Below are positions 15,621 to 24,970 of a stretch of DNA of 64,000 bases, piece by piece. Location of the stretch: positions 6,721,001 through 6,785,000 of the forward strand of contig NZ_CP122458.1 of assembly GCF_032598905.1 (NCBI RefSeq), written 5' to 3'. A program made the position numbers and the translations under genes. Within the stretch, counting starts at the first letter, position 1. Each line of letters starts with the position of its first letter. The stretch comes from Streptomyces sp. 11x1. Lineage in GTDB: Bacteria; Actinomycetota; Actinomycetes; Streptomycetales; Streptomycetaceae. The notes under the pieces are model-generated. The model was not told the origin of the DNA and ran no database searches. It saw nothing but the letters and a program-made list of their open reading frames with translations.

Positions 15621-15857
15621 GGCGCCTCATAGCTCGGGGCCGACTGCTCGGAGGGCGGGTGCGGCTCCGGTGGGGCTTCTCGCGCAGTTCCCCGCGCCCC
15701 TGAAAAGCAGGGGCTGCGCCCCGTGCTTCTCACCCGGCAGCCTTGTCGACTCTCAGGCCCGCAGGGCCTGGTCTTTCAGGGGCACGGGGAACTGCGCGAG
15801 AAGCCCCACGCACCCGCACCCGCCCTCCGAACAGTCGGCCCCGAGCTACTAGGCGCC
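15621..15857. repeat. Near-palindrome made of two inverted copies (2 and 2') of the dispersed repeat
   Basis: The left arm begins GGCGCCTCATAGCTCGGGG, continues CCGACTGCTCGGAGGGCGGG, and runs into CTTCTCGCGCAGTTCCCCG. The right arm, read in reverse complement from 15857, gives GGCGCCTAGTAGCTCGGGG and CCGACTGTTCGGAGGGCGGG, then GGGGCTTCTCGCGCAGTTCC. Arms of roughly 90-100 bases differ at only a few positions. It separates the MFS pseudogene from the ABC exporter gene. Confidence 0.85.
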
Positions 15858-15943
15858 CCGGCCCCAAATATCGCGGCGGGATGAAATCCCACTCCCGCCG
15901 TGTTGGTCACTTGCGGAGACCAGGACGAACGGAGGGCACCGGC

Positions 15944-18900
15944 GTGGCAGCGCAACAGGGGGGCGACCGAGGTTGGGCGCGCAGACTGGCCGGATACGCC
16001 TGGCGCTACCCCAAGGACGTGGTCCTCGCCCTCGGCTCGTCCCTGGCCGGTATGGCCGTGATGGCGCTGGTCCCCCTGATCACCAAGGTGATCATCGATG
16101 ACGTCATCGGGGACAAGACCCGGGACATGACCCCCTGGGCGGCGGCCCTGATCGGCGCTGCCCTCCTCGTGTACGTCTTCACCTACATCCGCCGCTACTA
16201 CGGCGGCCGCCTCGCCCTCGACGTCCAGCACGACCTGCGGACCGAGATGTTCGGCACGATCACCGCCCTCGACGGCCGCCGCCAGGACGAGCTGTCCACC
16301 GGCCAGGTCGTCGGCCGCGCCACCAGCGACCTCCAGCTGATCCAGGGCCTGCTCTTCATGCTGCCGATGACCATCGGCAACATCCTGCTGTTCCTGATCT
16401 CCCTCGTGATCATGGCCTGGCTGTCCGTCCCGCTCACCCTGGTCGCGATCGCCGTCGCCCCCGCACTGTGGTGGATCGCCCGGCGCAGCCGCACCAAGCT
16501 GCACCCCGCCACCTGGTACGCCCAGGCCCAGGCCGCCGCCGTCGCGGGCGTGGTCGACGGCGCCGTCAGCGGCGTACGCGTGGTGAAGGGGTTCGGGCAG
16601 GAGGAGCAGGAGACCGGCAAGCTCCGGGAGGTCGGACGGAGGCTGTTCGCCGGGCGGCTGCGCACCATCCGGTTCAATTCCCGGTACACCCCCGCCCTCC
16701 AGGCCGTCCCCGCCCTCGGCCAGGTCGCCATGCTGGCGCTCGGCGGCTGGCTGGCCGTCCGGGGCCACATCACGCTCGGTACGTTCGTGGCCTTCTCCAC
16801 GTACCTGGCCCAGCTGGTCGGCCCGGTCCGCATGCTCGCCATGGTCCTCACCGTCGGCCAGCAGGCCCGCGCCGGCACGGAACGCGTCCTGGAGCTGATC
16901 GACACCGAGCCGACGCTCGCCGACGGCAGGAAGACGCTCCCCGCCGACGCGCCCGCGACCGTCGAATTCGACGACGTGTCCTTCGGATATGAGGACGCCT
17001 CCGGCAAGATCCGCCCCGTCCTCGACGGCCTCAGCTTCGAGATCCGGCCCGGCGAGACCCTCGCCGTCGTCGGCTCCTCCGGCTCCGGCAAGTCGACCGT
17101 CTCGCTCCTCCTGCCGCGCTTCTACGACGTGACGCGCGGCGCCGTCCTCATCGGCGGCCACGACGTCCGCGAACTCACCCTCGACTCGCTGCGCGCCGCG
17201 ATCGGCCTGGTCCCCGAGGACTCCTTCCTCTTCTCCGACACGGTCCGCGCCAACATCGCGTACGGTCGCCCGGACGCCACCGACGAACAGATCCGGACGG
17301 CCGCCCGCGCCGCCCAGGCGGACCGTTTCATCGACGAACTGCCCGACGGCTACGCCACCAAGGTCGGCGAGCACGGCCTCACCCTCTCCGGCGGCCAGCG
17401 CCAGCGCGTCGCCCTCGCCCGCGCCATCCTCACCGACCCGCGCCTGCTCGTCCTCGACGACGCGACCTCGGCGGTCGACGCCCGCGTGGAGCACGAGATC
17501 CACGAGGCGCTCAAGCACGTCATGGAGGGCCGCACCACCCTCCTCATCGCCCACCGCCGCTCCACCCTCGGCCTCGCCGACCGCATCGCCGTCCTCGACG
17601 ACGGCCGCCTCGCCGACCTGGGCACCCACGAGGAGCTGGAGCGCCGCTCCGCCCTCTACCGCAGGCTGCTCACCGACCCCGACGAACTGGGCGGCGTCTC
17701 ACCCGGCCACACCCCGCCGACCTCGCTCACCAAGGCCGAGGACACCACCGTCCGCGACTCGATACGGGACGAGCTGGACGCCGAGTTCGACGCCGAGCGC
17801 GGCATCACCCCCCGGCTGTGGACGGGCGACCGGGAGCCCCGGGACACCGCGTTCGACGGCACCCCCGCCACCCCCGAACTCCTCGCCCAGGTGGAGGCGC
17901 TGCCCCCGGCGACCGACACCCCCGGCATCGACGAGGCCCGCGCGGTCGCACCGGAGGAGTCGTACGGCCTGAAGCGGTTGCTGCGCGGCTTCGGCGCGGC
18001 CCTCGCCCTCAGTCTCGCCCTGGTCGCCGTCGACGCGGGCATGGGCCTGCTGCTGCCGGTGCTGATCCGGCACGGCATCGACGACGGCGTCTCCCAGGCG
18101 GCCCTCGGCGCGGTCTGGGCCGCGTCCCTGCTCGGGCTGCTCGCGGTCGGCGCCCAGTGGGCGGCGCAGATCGGCGAGATGCGGATGACCGGCCGTACCG
18201 GCGAACGCGTCCTCTACTCCCTGCGCCTGAAGATCTTCGCCCAGCTCCAGCGCCTCGGACTCGACTACTACGAGCGGGAGTTGACCGGCCGCATCATGAC
18301 GCGGATGACGACGGACGTCGACGCCCTCTCGACCTTCCTGCAGACCGGACTGGTCACCGCGTTCGTCTCCGTCGTCACCTTCTTCGGCATCATGGGCGCC
18401 CTGCTCGTGATCGACGTACAGCTCGCCCTCGTCGTCTTCGCCACGCTCCCGCCGCTGATCGTCGGCACGGTCTACTTCCGCCGGGCGAGCGTGAAGGCGT
18501 ACGAGCTGGCCCGCGAGCGGGTGTCCGTGGTCAACGCGGACCTCCAGGAGTCGGTGGCCGGGCTGCGGATCGTGCAGGCGTTCCGGGGCGAGCGCGAGGG
18601 CGGCGAGCGGTTCGCGGCCGGCAGCGACAGCTACCGTCGGGCCCGCGTCCACGGCCAGTGGCTGATCTCGGTCTACTTCCCGTTCGTGCAGTTCCTGTCC
18701 TCGGCCGCCGCGGCCGCCGTCCTGATCGTCGGCGCCCACCGGGTCGACGCGGGCACCCTCACCACCGGCGCCCTGGTCGCCTACCTCCTCTACATCGACC
18801 TCTTCTTCGCCCCCGTCCAGCAGCTCTCCCAGGTCTTCGACGGCTACCAGCAGGCCACCGTCTCCCTGGGCCGCATCCAGGAGCTCCTCCAGGAGCCGAC

Positions 18901-19696
18901 CTCGACGAAGGCGGCCCCCGAACCCCTGGAGGTGCTCTCCCTGCGCGGCGAGATCGCCTTCGAGGACGTCGACTTCGCGTACGGGGGCTCCGGCGAGGAG
19001 GAAGCGGCTCTGCGGGGGGTCGCCCTGCGCATCCCCGCCGGACAGACCGTCGCCTTCGTCGGCGAGACCGGCGCCGGCAAGTCCACGCTGGTCAAGCTGG
19101 TCGCCCGCTTCTACGACCCCACCGGCGGCCGGGTCACGGTCGACGGCACCGACCTGCGCGACCTCGACCTCACCTCGTACCGGCACCGGCTCGGCGTCGT
19201 CCCGCAGGAGGCGTACCTCTTCCAGGGCACGATCCGGGACGCCATCGCCTACGGCCGCCCCGAGGCCACCGACGCGGAGGTGGAGGCCGCCGCCCGTGCC
19301 GTAGGCGCCCACGACATGATCGCCACGCTCGACGGCGGCTATCTGCACGGGGTCGCCGAACGCGGCCGCAACCTCTCCGCCGGCCAGCGCCAGCTGATCG
19401 CGCTGGCCCGCGCGGAGCTGGTGAACCCCGACATCCTGCTCCTCGACGAGGCGACGGCGGCCCTGGACCTGGCCACCGAGGCGCAGGTCAGCCAGGCCAC
19501 CGACCGCCTCGCCGGCCGCCGTACGACCCTGGTCGTGGCCCACCGCCTCACCACGGCCGCCCGCGCCGACCGCGTCGTCGTGATGGACCACGGCCGGGTC
19601 GCCGAGGACGGCACCCACGACGAACTGCTGGCCCGCGACGGCCGGTACGCCGCCCTCTGGCGCACCTTCGTGGGCGAGCCGGCGCTGCGCTCATAA
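15944..19696 (+). CDS. ABC multidrug-type exporter, two fused half-transporters
   Basis: The GTG at 15944 sits seven bases after GGAGGG and was preferred to an upstream ATG at 15881 without a ribosome site. The 1250-residue protein contains TMD1, NBD1, a linker, TMD2 and NBD2. NBD1 has Walker A GSSGSGKST near residue 376, signature [14 protein letters not shown] near 480 and Walker B LLVLDDATSAVD. NBD2 has GETGAGKST near 1040, LSAGQRQLIALARA near 1141 and ILLLDEATAALD. NBD1 has DD where a catalytic DE is usual, so one ATP site is likely degenerate as in many heterodimeric exporters. Half-size pairs of this type are normally separate genes; here they are fused. The substrate is unknown. A promoter must lie between the large palindrome and the gene. 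Confidence 0.9.
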   Translation: MAAQQGGDRGWARRLAGYAWRYPKDVVLALGSSLAGMAVMALVPLITKVIIDDVIGDKTRDMTPWAAALIGAALLVYVFTYIRRYYGGRLALDVQHDLRTEMFGTITALDGRRQDELSTGQVVGRATSDLQLIQGLLFMLPMTIGNILLFLISLVIMAWLSVPLTLVAIAVAPALWWIARRSRTKLHPATWYAQAQAAAVAGVVDGAVSGVRVVKGFGQEEQETGKLREVGRRLFAGRLRTIRFNSRYTPALQAVPALGQVAMLALGGWLAVRGHITLGTFVAFSTYLAQLVGPVRMLAMVLTVGQQARAGTERVLELIDTEPTLADGRKTLPADAPATVEFDDVSFGYEDASGKIRPVLDGLSFEIRPGETLAVVGSSGSGKSTVSLLLPRFYDVTRGAVLIGGHDVRELTLDSLRAAIGLVPEDSFLFSDTVRANIAYGRPDATDEQIRTAARAAQADRFIDELPDGYATKVGEHGLTLSGGQRQRVALARAILTDPRLLVLDDATSAVDARVEHEIHEALKHVMEGRTTLLIAHRRSTLGLADRIAVLDDGRLADLGTHEELERRSALYRRLLTDPDELGGVSPGHTPPTSLTKAEDTTVRDSIRDELDAEFDAERGITPRLWTGDREPRDTAFDGTPATPELLAQVEALPPATDTPGIDEARAVAPEESYGLKRLLRGFGAALALSLALVAVDAGMGLLLPVLIRHGIDDGVSQAALGAVWAASLLGLLAVGAQWAAQIGEMRMTGRTGERVLYSLRLKIFAQLQRLGLDYYERELTGRIMTRMTTDVDALSTFLQTGLVTAFVSVVTFFGIMGALLVIDVQLALVVFATLPPLIVGTVYFRRASVKAYELARERVSVVNADLQESVAGLRIVQAFRGEREGGERFAAGSDSYRRARVHGQWLISVYFPFVQFLSSAAAAAVLIVGAHRVDAGTLTTGALVAYLLYIDLFFAPVQQLSQVFDGYQQATVSLGRIQELLQEPTSTKAAPEPLEVLSLRGEIAFEDVDFAYGGSGEEEAALRGVALRIPAGQTVAFVGETGAGKSTLVKLVARFYDPTGGRVTVDGTDLRDLDLTSYRHRLGVVPQEAYLFQGTIRDAIAYGRPEATDAEVEAAARAVGAHDMIATLDGGYLHGVAERGRNLSAGQRQLIALARAELVNPDILLLDEATAALDLATEAQVSQATDRLAGRRTTLVVAHRLTTAARADRVVVMDHGRVAEDGTHDELLARDGRYAALWRTFVGEPALRS

Positions 19697-19803
19697 CTGC
19701 GGCCATAGGGGACCTTCGGGGTGTTTCGACCCGCGCGCGCAACCGTTCGACTGGGGGCGTGCGTCCGTACATCAGTACGGCCATGTGACGGGAGGGGCAG
19801 CGG

Positions 19804-20181
19804 GTGAGCAGACGGGGGACGTGTCGGCCGACGGCGCTCGTGCTGGCCGTACTGACGATCGCCGGTCTGCTGACCCTGGCGGGCCCGGCGGCCGGCGCGG
19901 AGGCCGCCGCGTCGTGCCCCGGGCGCAAGGTGCGGACCCTGACGTTCGACACCGGCACCGTGAAGGTCTACCGCAAGGGCAGCCGCTACGTCTGCGCCGT
20001 CCTCGTGCCCAGGAAGCAGGCCGGCAAGGGCACCGTCCGCATCCGGGCCCGGGGCGGCCAGTGGGTCCTCAACAAGAAGCGCCCCGCCGGCCCCGTGACG
20101 GTCCACGCCGGCCGCCGCGCCGTACGGATCAAGGCCCGCGCCGGCGGCGAGACCTTCGACTCGGGCTGGATCCTGCGCTGA
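19804..20181 (+). CDS. Small secreted protein of unknown function
   Basis: A GTG start preceded by a purine-rich GGGAGGGGCAGCGG site. The 125-residue product has a clear Sec signal (ALVLAVLTIAGLLTLAGPAA, cleaved near AEAAASCPG), leaving a mature basic domain of about 90 residues. That domain contains CPGRKVRTLTFDTGTVKVYR and, further on, YVCAVLVPRK, so two cysteines may form a disulfide, and it ends in beta-rich Gly/Arg repeats (IRARGGQW, IKARAGGE). No family recognised. It is probably a small extracellular beta-sandwich. It is monocistronic, 107 bases after the ABC exporter gene. Confidence 0.75.
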   Translation: MSRRGTCRPTALVLAVLTIAGLLTLAGPAAGAEAAASCPGRKVRTLTFDTGTVKVYRKGSRYVCAVLVPRKQAGKGTVRIRARGGQWVLNKKRPAGPVTVHAGRRAVRIKARAGGETFDSGWILR

Positions 20182-20321
20182 ACATCCCCCGCCGCACAGG
20201 GTTTTCCCTATCGCTCCCATCTGCGGCCGAAAGCAGTCCAGTTGGCCCCTTTCTTCCCTGGTGCCCCGGCACTCGCTCCGATAGCTTCCGGCGCACAGCC
20301 GCTGCATAGGGGAGAGAACGC

Positions 20322-21752
20322 ATGCGCAAAGCACTCGGATGGGTGCTGTCGTTCGTCGTGCTCATCGGCACGTTGAGCACGGCGGGGACGGCCCACGCCG
20401 CGGGGTCGGACGCCGGTGACATCAAGGACCGGCTGCTCGCGATACCGGGGGTGAGCCTGATCGAGGAGAAGCCGTACCCGGGTTACCGCTTCTTCGTCCT
20501 GGGCTTCACCCAGCCGGTGGACCACAGGAACCCGAAGAAGGGGACGTTCAAGCAGCGGATCACCGTGCTGCACAAGGACACGGCCCGACCGACGGTCTTC
20601 TACACCGGCGGTTACAACGTCTCCACCAACCCCGGCCGCCGTGAACCCACGCAGATCGTGGACGGCAACCAGATCTCCATGGAGTACCGCTTCTTCAACC
20701 CGTCCCGGCCCGACCCGGCCGACTGGTCCAAGCTCGACATCTGGCAGGCGGCCAGCGACCAGCACCGGATCTTCAAGGCGCTGAAGAAGATCTACGGCAA
20801 GAAGTGGATCTCCACCGGTGGCTCCAAGGGCGGTATGACGGCCACCTACTACGAGCGCTTCTACCCGAAGGACATGGACGGCGTCGTCGCGTACGTCGCC
20901 CCCAACGACGTCGTCAACAAGGAGGACTCGGCGTACGACCGGTTCTTCGCCAAGGTCGGCACCAAGGAGTGCCGCGACCGGCTGAACGCCGTGCAGCGCG
21001 AGGCCCTCGTCCGTCGTGAGCCGCTGGAGAAGAAGTACGCGGAGGTCGCCGCCGCCGAGGGCTTCACCTTCCAGACGGTCGGCAGCCTCGACAAGGCGTA
21101 CGAGGCGGTCGTCCTCGACTACGTCTGGGGCTTCTGGCAGTACAGCACACTCGCCGACTGCGACAGCGACGTCATCCCGAAGGACGCCAAGAAGGCCACG
21201 GACGACGAGATCTGGACGTCGATCGACACGATCTCCGGCTTCTCCTTCTACGCCGACCAGGGCCTCGCGCCGTACACGCCGTACTTCTACCAGGCCGGTA
21301 CGCAGCTGGGCGCGCCCACGATCAAGTTCCCGCACATCGAGAAGAAGTACATCCGCTACGGCTACCAGCCGCCCCGGAACTTCGTCCCCCGGGACATCAA
21401 GATGAAGTTCCAGCCGAAGGCGATGCGGGACGTCGACACCTGGGTCCGCAACAACGCCAAGCAGATGCTCTTCGTCTACGGGCAGAACGACCCGTGGGGC
21501 GCCGAGCCGTTCCACCTGGGCAAGAAGGCCCGTGACTCGTACGTGCTCACGGCCCCCGGCGCCAACCACGGCGCCAACGTCGCCGGTCTCGTCGAGGCGC
21601 AGAAGGACCTGGCCACGGCCCGGATCCTGAAGTGGGCGGGTGTCGCCCCGGCCGCCGTCCAGGCGGACCCGAGCAAGGCGAAGCCGCTGGCGAAGTTCGA
21701 CTCCAAGCTCGACAAGCGTGACGTCGAGCGGGAGCCCGCGCTGAGGCCGTAG
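20322..21752 (+). CDS. Secreted prolyl tripeptidyl aminopeptidase, peptidase family S37
   Basis: 476 residues with an ATG start after GGGGAGAG and a signal peptide ending in AHAAGSDAG. The S37 (PS-10) nucleophile motif WISTGGSKGGMTATYYERF places the catalytic serine near residue 168. YGQNDPWGAEPF supplies the acid near residue 390, and GANHGANV the histidine near 416, the expected alpha/beta-hydrolase order. Streptomyces enzymes of this family (tripeptidyl aminopeptidases such as that of S. mobaraensis) remove N-terminal tripeptides, often Pro-containing, from exported proteins. The mature part is rich in Lys and Asp. It is convergent with the next gene across a long hairpin. Confidence 0.9.
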   Translation: MRKALGWVLSFVVLIGTLSTAGTAHAAGSDAGDIKDRLLAIPGVSLIEEKPYPGYRFFVLGFTQPVDHRNPKKGTFKQRITVLHKDTARPTVFYTGGYNVSTNPGRREPTQIVDGNQISMEYRFFNPSRPDPADWSKLDIWQAASDQHRIFKALKKIYGKKWISTGGSKGGMTATYYERFYPKDMDGVVAYVAPNDVVNKEDSAYDRFFAKVGTKECRDRLNAVQREALVRREPLEKKYAEVAAAEGFTFQTVGSLDKAYEAVVLDYVWGFWQYSTLADCDSDVIPKDAKKATDDEIWTSIDTISGFSFYADQGLAPYTPYFYQAGTQLGAPTIKFPHIEKKYIRYGYQPPRNFVPRDIKMKFQPKAMRDVDTWVRNNAKQMLFVYGQNDPWGAEPFHLGKKARDSYVLTAPGANHGANVAGLVEAQKDLATARILKWAGVAPAAVQADPSKAKPLAKFDSKLDKRDVEREPALRP

Positions 21753-21782
21753 CGCGCCAAGCGCCTGAGCGTCACAGTGAGC

Positions 21783-21820
21783 CGAGCCCCGGAGCCGCCG
21801 AACAGCGGCACCGGGGCTCG
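21783..21820. terminator. Bidirectional hairpin between convergent genes
   Basis: CGAGCCCCGG (21783-21792) pairs with CCGGGGCTCG (21811-21820); the interior GCCGC/GCGGC adds further pairs. It lies between the S37 peptidase and the convergent lipoprotein gene. Confidence 0.7.
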
Positions 21821-21827
21821 ACCCCTG

Positions 21828-22493
21828 TCACACCGGCACCGCGCACCCCACCGGTCGGCTGCCGCCCAGCCGTACGTACAGGTCGGTCGTGGCCGGACAC
21901 CGTGCCTCACTGTCGACGGCCGTGGTCACCTCGTACTCCGGAGCGTGCTTGCCCCCGCCGTCGCAGGCGGTCTCACGGACCTCGCCCCGCCCGGCGCCGT
22001 AGACGCAGTCGCCGACGATGGTGCGGGGGCCGCCCCCGCCGCCGGGATCGCCCGGATGCGGCGGCTGGAGCTTGCGCATACAGGCGTAGCCCTGCGGGAC
22101 GGAACCGTCGCCGTCCTCGTCGTAGCCGTTGCGGTCGTCGGCGGACTCGCTGATGTGGAGGACGAAGTCGGTGGTCGGCGGGCACAACGGCCCCTGCCCG
22201 ACCCGGCCGTCGTGCCGGGCCACGACCCGGGCGGCGGCCCGCTCGCTCGCACAGGGCACCTCGCTGAAGCTGGTCGTCCCGAACGAACTGCACTCGTCCA
22301 CCCCGAGGAACACCGTCCCGTACCCGGCCGGCCGGGTCGGCGCGGCCGTCGCGGTCGCGGCCGCCCGCTCCCCGGACTCCTCGCCGACCCCGCCCGACCA
22401 GGCCTGACACCCGGCGAGCGCCGCGACGGCGAGCAGGACGGCGACCGCGAGCACCCCTGTGCACACCTGTCGAACGAGACACACACGCCGCAT
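21828..22493 (-). CDS. Putative lipoprotein
   Basis: The ATG at 22493 follows a GGGGGG ribosome site. The 221-residue product has a lipoprotein signal: basic MRRVCLVRQVC, hydrophobic core VLAVAVLLAV, and the lipobox LAGC with cysteine near residue 29. The mature part starts with a short Ala/Thr-rich linker and then contains paired cysteines in repeated contexts (ECSSFGTTSFSEVPCASERA, PLCPPTTDFVLHISES, CVYGAGRGEVRETACDGGG, RCPATTDLYVRLGG). The two segments with CPxTTD look like an internal duplication of about 90 residues. The pattern suggests a disulfide-stabilised extracellular domain of unknown function. Confidence 0.78.
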   Translation of the reverse strand: MRRVCLVRQVCTGVLAVAVLLAVAALAGCQAWSGGVGEESGERAAATATAAPTRPAGYGTVFLGVDECSSFGTTSFSEVPCASERAAARVVARHDGRVGQGPLCPPTTDFVLHISESADDRNGYDEDGDGSVPQGYACMRKLQPPHPGDPGGGGGPRTIVGDCVYGAGRGEVRETACDGGGKHAPEYEVTTAVDSEARCPATTDLYVRLGGSRPVGCAVPV

Positions 22494-22606
22494 GAACACC
22501 CCCCGATGAACCCCCGTCCAGCGTGACCCCGTGCCGAGGGCCACGTCAGACATACCGTGTGCTTTGCGCCACTTGGGGGTGGTGCGCGAGGTGTGCGGCG
22601 TAGGCC

Positions 22607-22688
22607 CCGTACGTCAGGAGCTTTACACCAGGGTCCGTAGTCAGGGTCCGTGGCCGGATCCGTACGTCAGGCCGGTCCGTACGTCAGG
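22607..22688. repeat. Three copies of CCGTACGTCAGG at and past the GH3 3' end
   Basis: Exact copies begin at 22607, 22660 and 22677. The last two lie at the end of the GH3 gene and encode its final TYGPA-type residues and adjoining sequence. They are probably a small duplication. Confidence 0.6.
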
Positions 22689-24475
22689 CCGTGTCCGATC
22701 AGGTACAGCACCTCCGCCGGCTTGTCGGCCCGCTGCACCGGCACCGGCAGCTTCCCGCGCGGCGCCACCTGCCCGGCCAGCACGCGCGCGGCCGCCCGGA
22801 CCTCGACGTCCGTCCAGGAGTACGAGGCCAAGTAGCCCTTCACGTCCCGCAGTTGGGCCACGTCGTACGGGTTGCGGATCGCGACCGCCACCATCGGCAC
22901 CCCGGTGGCCAGCAGCCGTGCGACCAGGGTCCGCTGGGTACTGTCCGCCGTCACGTTGTACGTCCCCACGACCACGGCGTCCTTGCCCCGGGCCGCCGCC
23001 ACGGCCTGGTCGACGAGGGCCGGGGTGGGGGCCGTACCGGTGGACAGGCTGGTGGCCGAGAAGCCCAGCGAGGTGAGTTCGGCGGCGAGGACGGCCGTGG
23101 GCGGTCCCGTGGTGCCCGACGGGGAGGCCGGGTCGGCGCCCACCACCAGCACATTGCGGTGCGTACGCCGGGACAGCGGCAGCAGCGAGCCCTCGTTGAC
23201 CAGGAGCGTGGTGGTCCGTTCCGCGATCCGGTCGGCGGCGTCGAGATGCCGCCGGATCCCCACGACCCGGTCGACCCCGGCCTCACTCACGTACGGCCGC
23301 TCGAACAGCCCGAGCTTCGCCTTGAGCCGCAGGATCCGCAGGATCGACTCGTCGAGCCGAGCCTCGGTCAACTCGCCGGAGCGTACGGCGGCCAGGACCG
23401 CGTTCCACGCCACGTCGATCGAGGGTGGGTTGAGGAGCTGGTCAACGCCCGCCTTCAGCGCCAGCACCGGCACCTGGTCGTCCCCGTACTTCTCCCGTAC
23501 GCCCTGCATGCCGAGCGAGTCGGTGACCACGACCCCGTCGTAGCCCAGCTGCTCGCGCAGGATGCCGGTGAGGATCGGGCGGGAGAGGGTGGCCGGGTCG
23601 CCGGTGGGGTCCAGCGCGGGGACCATGATGTGCGCGGTCATGATCGAGTCGATGCCGGCGCGGATCCCGGCCCGGAACGGCGGGGCGTCCAGGGCCGTCC
23701 ACTGCTCCCGGGTGTGCTCGATCACCGGGAAGCCGTAGTGACTGTCGACGGCCGTGTCCCCGTGACCCGGGAAGTGCTTGGCGGTCGCCGCGACCCCCGC
23801 CCCCTGGTACCCCTGCACCTGCGCGGCGACCAGCCCCGCGACCGCCTGCGGGTCGGCGCCGAAGGAGCGGACGCCGATGACGGGGTTGGCCGGGTTGACG
23901 TTCACGTCGGCGACCGGGGCGTAGTCCTGCCGGATGCCGAGCGCCCGCAGCTCGGCCCCGCCGACGCGTCCGGCCTCGCGGGCGTCCGTGCGGGAGCCGC
24001 CCGCGCCGAGGGCCATCGCACCCGGCAGCAGGGTGGCGGGCCTGCCGACGCGGGCCACGATGCCGTGTTCCTGGTCGGTGGAGACGAGGACGGGCAGGCC
24101 CCGGGGGAGGGCGAGGGAGGCACGCTGGATGCCGTTGGAGAGGGCGGCGATCTGGTGCGGGTCGCGGGTGTTGTGCGCCCAGGAGAAGTAGATGATCCCG
24201 CCGACCCGGTACTTCGCCAGCAGCTCGGCGGCCGTGCGCACGCCCAGTTCCTGGAGGTTGGCATCGATGTCGGCCGGGTCCGGTGAGGTCGCCGAGTGCC
24301 CGTACACCCGCATCACGAAGAGCTGGCCGACCTTCTCCTCCAGGCTCATGCGCGCGATGAGAGCGCGGAGTCTCTTGTCGGGGCGGTGGGGGGAGGCGGC
24401 CTGTGCGTCGGTGCCGAGGGCCAGGGCCGAGGTGACGCCTGCGGTGGCGGCGAGAACGGTACGTCTGGAGGGCAC
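22667..24475 (-). CDS. Exported glycoside hydrolase family 3 (beta-N-acetylhexosaminidase-like)
   Basis: 602 residues. A twin-arginine type signal MPSRRTVLAATAGVTSALAL is cleaved near AQAASPH. The GH3 N-terminal barrel shows STDQEHGIVARV, KHFPGHGDTAVDSHYG (the NagZ-type motif, near residue 232, whose histidine acts as general acid/base) and VVTDSLGMQGV with the nucleophile aspartate near 318. The C-terminal (alpha/beta)6-sandwich region is also present. The KHFPGHGD motif favours hexosaminidase over glucosidase activity, so chitin- or peptidoglycan-derived sugars are likely substrates. Upstream lies an inverted GGAAACTTCC-type site that may serve as its operator. Confidence 0.88.
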   Translation of the reverse strand: MPSRRTVLAATAGVTSALALGTDAQAASPHRPDKRLRALIARMSLEEKVGQLFVMRVYGHSATSPDPADIDANLQELGVRTAAELLAKYRVGGIIYFSWAHNTRDPHQIAALSNGIQRASLALPRGLPVLVSTDQEHGIVARVGRPATLLPGAMALGAGGSRTDAREAGRVGGAELRALGIRQDYAPVADVNVNPANPVIGVRSFGADPQAVAGLVAAQVQGYQGAGVAATAKHFPGHGDTAVDSHYGFPVIEHTREQWTALDAPPFRAGIRAGIDSIMTAHIMVPALDPTGDPATLSRPILTGILREQLGYDGVVVTDSLGMQGVREKYGDDQVPVLALKAGVDQLLNPPSIDVAWNAVLAAVRSGELTEARLDESILRILRLKAKLGLFERPYVSEAGVDRVVGIRRHLDAADRIAERTTTLLVNEGSLLPLSRRTHRNVLVVGADPASPSGTTGPPTAVLAAELTSLGFSATSLSTGTAPTPALVDQAVAAARGKDAVVVGTYNVTADSTQRTLVARLLATGVPMVAVAIRNPYDVAQLRDVKGYLASYSWTDVEVRAAARVLAGQVAPRGKLPVPVQRADKPAEVLYLIGHGLTYGPA

Positions 24476-24507
24476 GTGCGTCGCTCCTTCCGGAGATCCG
24501 GAGGACT

Positions 24508-24552
24508 GAAGGAAACTTCCAAGGTGTCACGATTATCCGGGAAGTTTCTTCC
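24508..24552. promoter_or_regulatory. Inverted pair of GGAAACTTCC-type boxes upstream of the GH3 gene
   Basis: GAAGGAAACTTCC at 24508-24520 and GGGAAGTTTCTTCC at 24539-24552 are opposite-facing variants of one another (the reverse complement of GGAAACTTCC is GGAAGTTTCC). They start 33 bases upstream of the GH3 start and are AT-rich relative to the surroundings. Candidate operator for a sugar-responsive regulator; the regulator is not identified. Confidence 0.45.
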
Positions 24553-24807
24553 GGTCAAGGGAACGCGACGCGGGCGGGTGGCGGGGACTGAGGGGCCGTC
24601 ACCGGCGCTGTGGAGGGGGCGCGCCGGTGACGGCGTGCGGCCGGCCGCAGGCGGCGGAGAGGGTTGGTCAGCGTTCGCAGCCAGCAGCGAGGCCGACACC
24701 GCACTGCGGAGACTCATCCGGCGGCATGGGGGTTGGACGGGGCGGGGTGGGTTCGGGTTCCCGGGGAGGGGGCGATTTCGGAAGTTGGTGCGGGTGGGGT
24801 GGGTGGG

Positions 24808-24912
24808 GTGCCTCATAGCTCTGGGGGTGCGGTTCGGTGGGCGGGTGCGACTCCGGTGGGGCTTCTCGCGCAGTTCCCCGCGCCCCTGAAGGACCAGGCC
24901 CTGCGGGCCTGG
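24808..24912. repeat. Dispersed palindromic repeat element, copy 3
   Basis: Contains GTGCCTCATAGCTCTGGGG, GGTGGGGCTTCTCGCGCAG and CCCCGCGCCCCTGAAGGACC, in the same order as copies 1 and 2. It lies in a 495-base gap between the divergent GH3 and S51 peptidase genes; the rest of that gap (24553-24807) is GC-rich with no supported gene. Confidence 0.8.
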
Positions 24913-24970
24913 AAGACGACGGGGCGGGGGAGAAGGGGACCTTCGCGGCCCTGCCGCTACGCTCCGGGGC

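Noticed and set aside
15776..17629. A minus-strand open frame of 617 codons inside the ABC exporter gene
   Set aside because: Antisense to conserved NBD/TMD sequence, Gly/Val/Glu-rich low complexity, no ribosome site.
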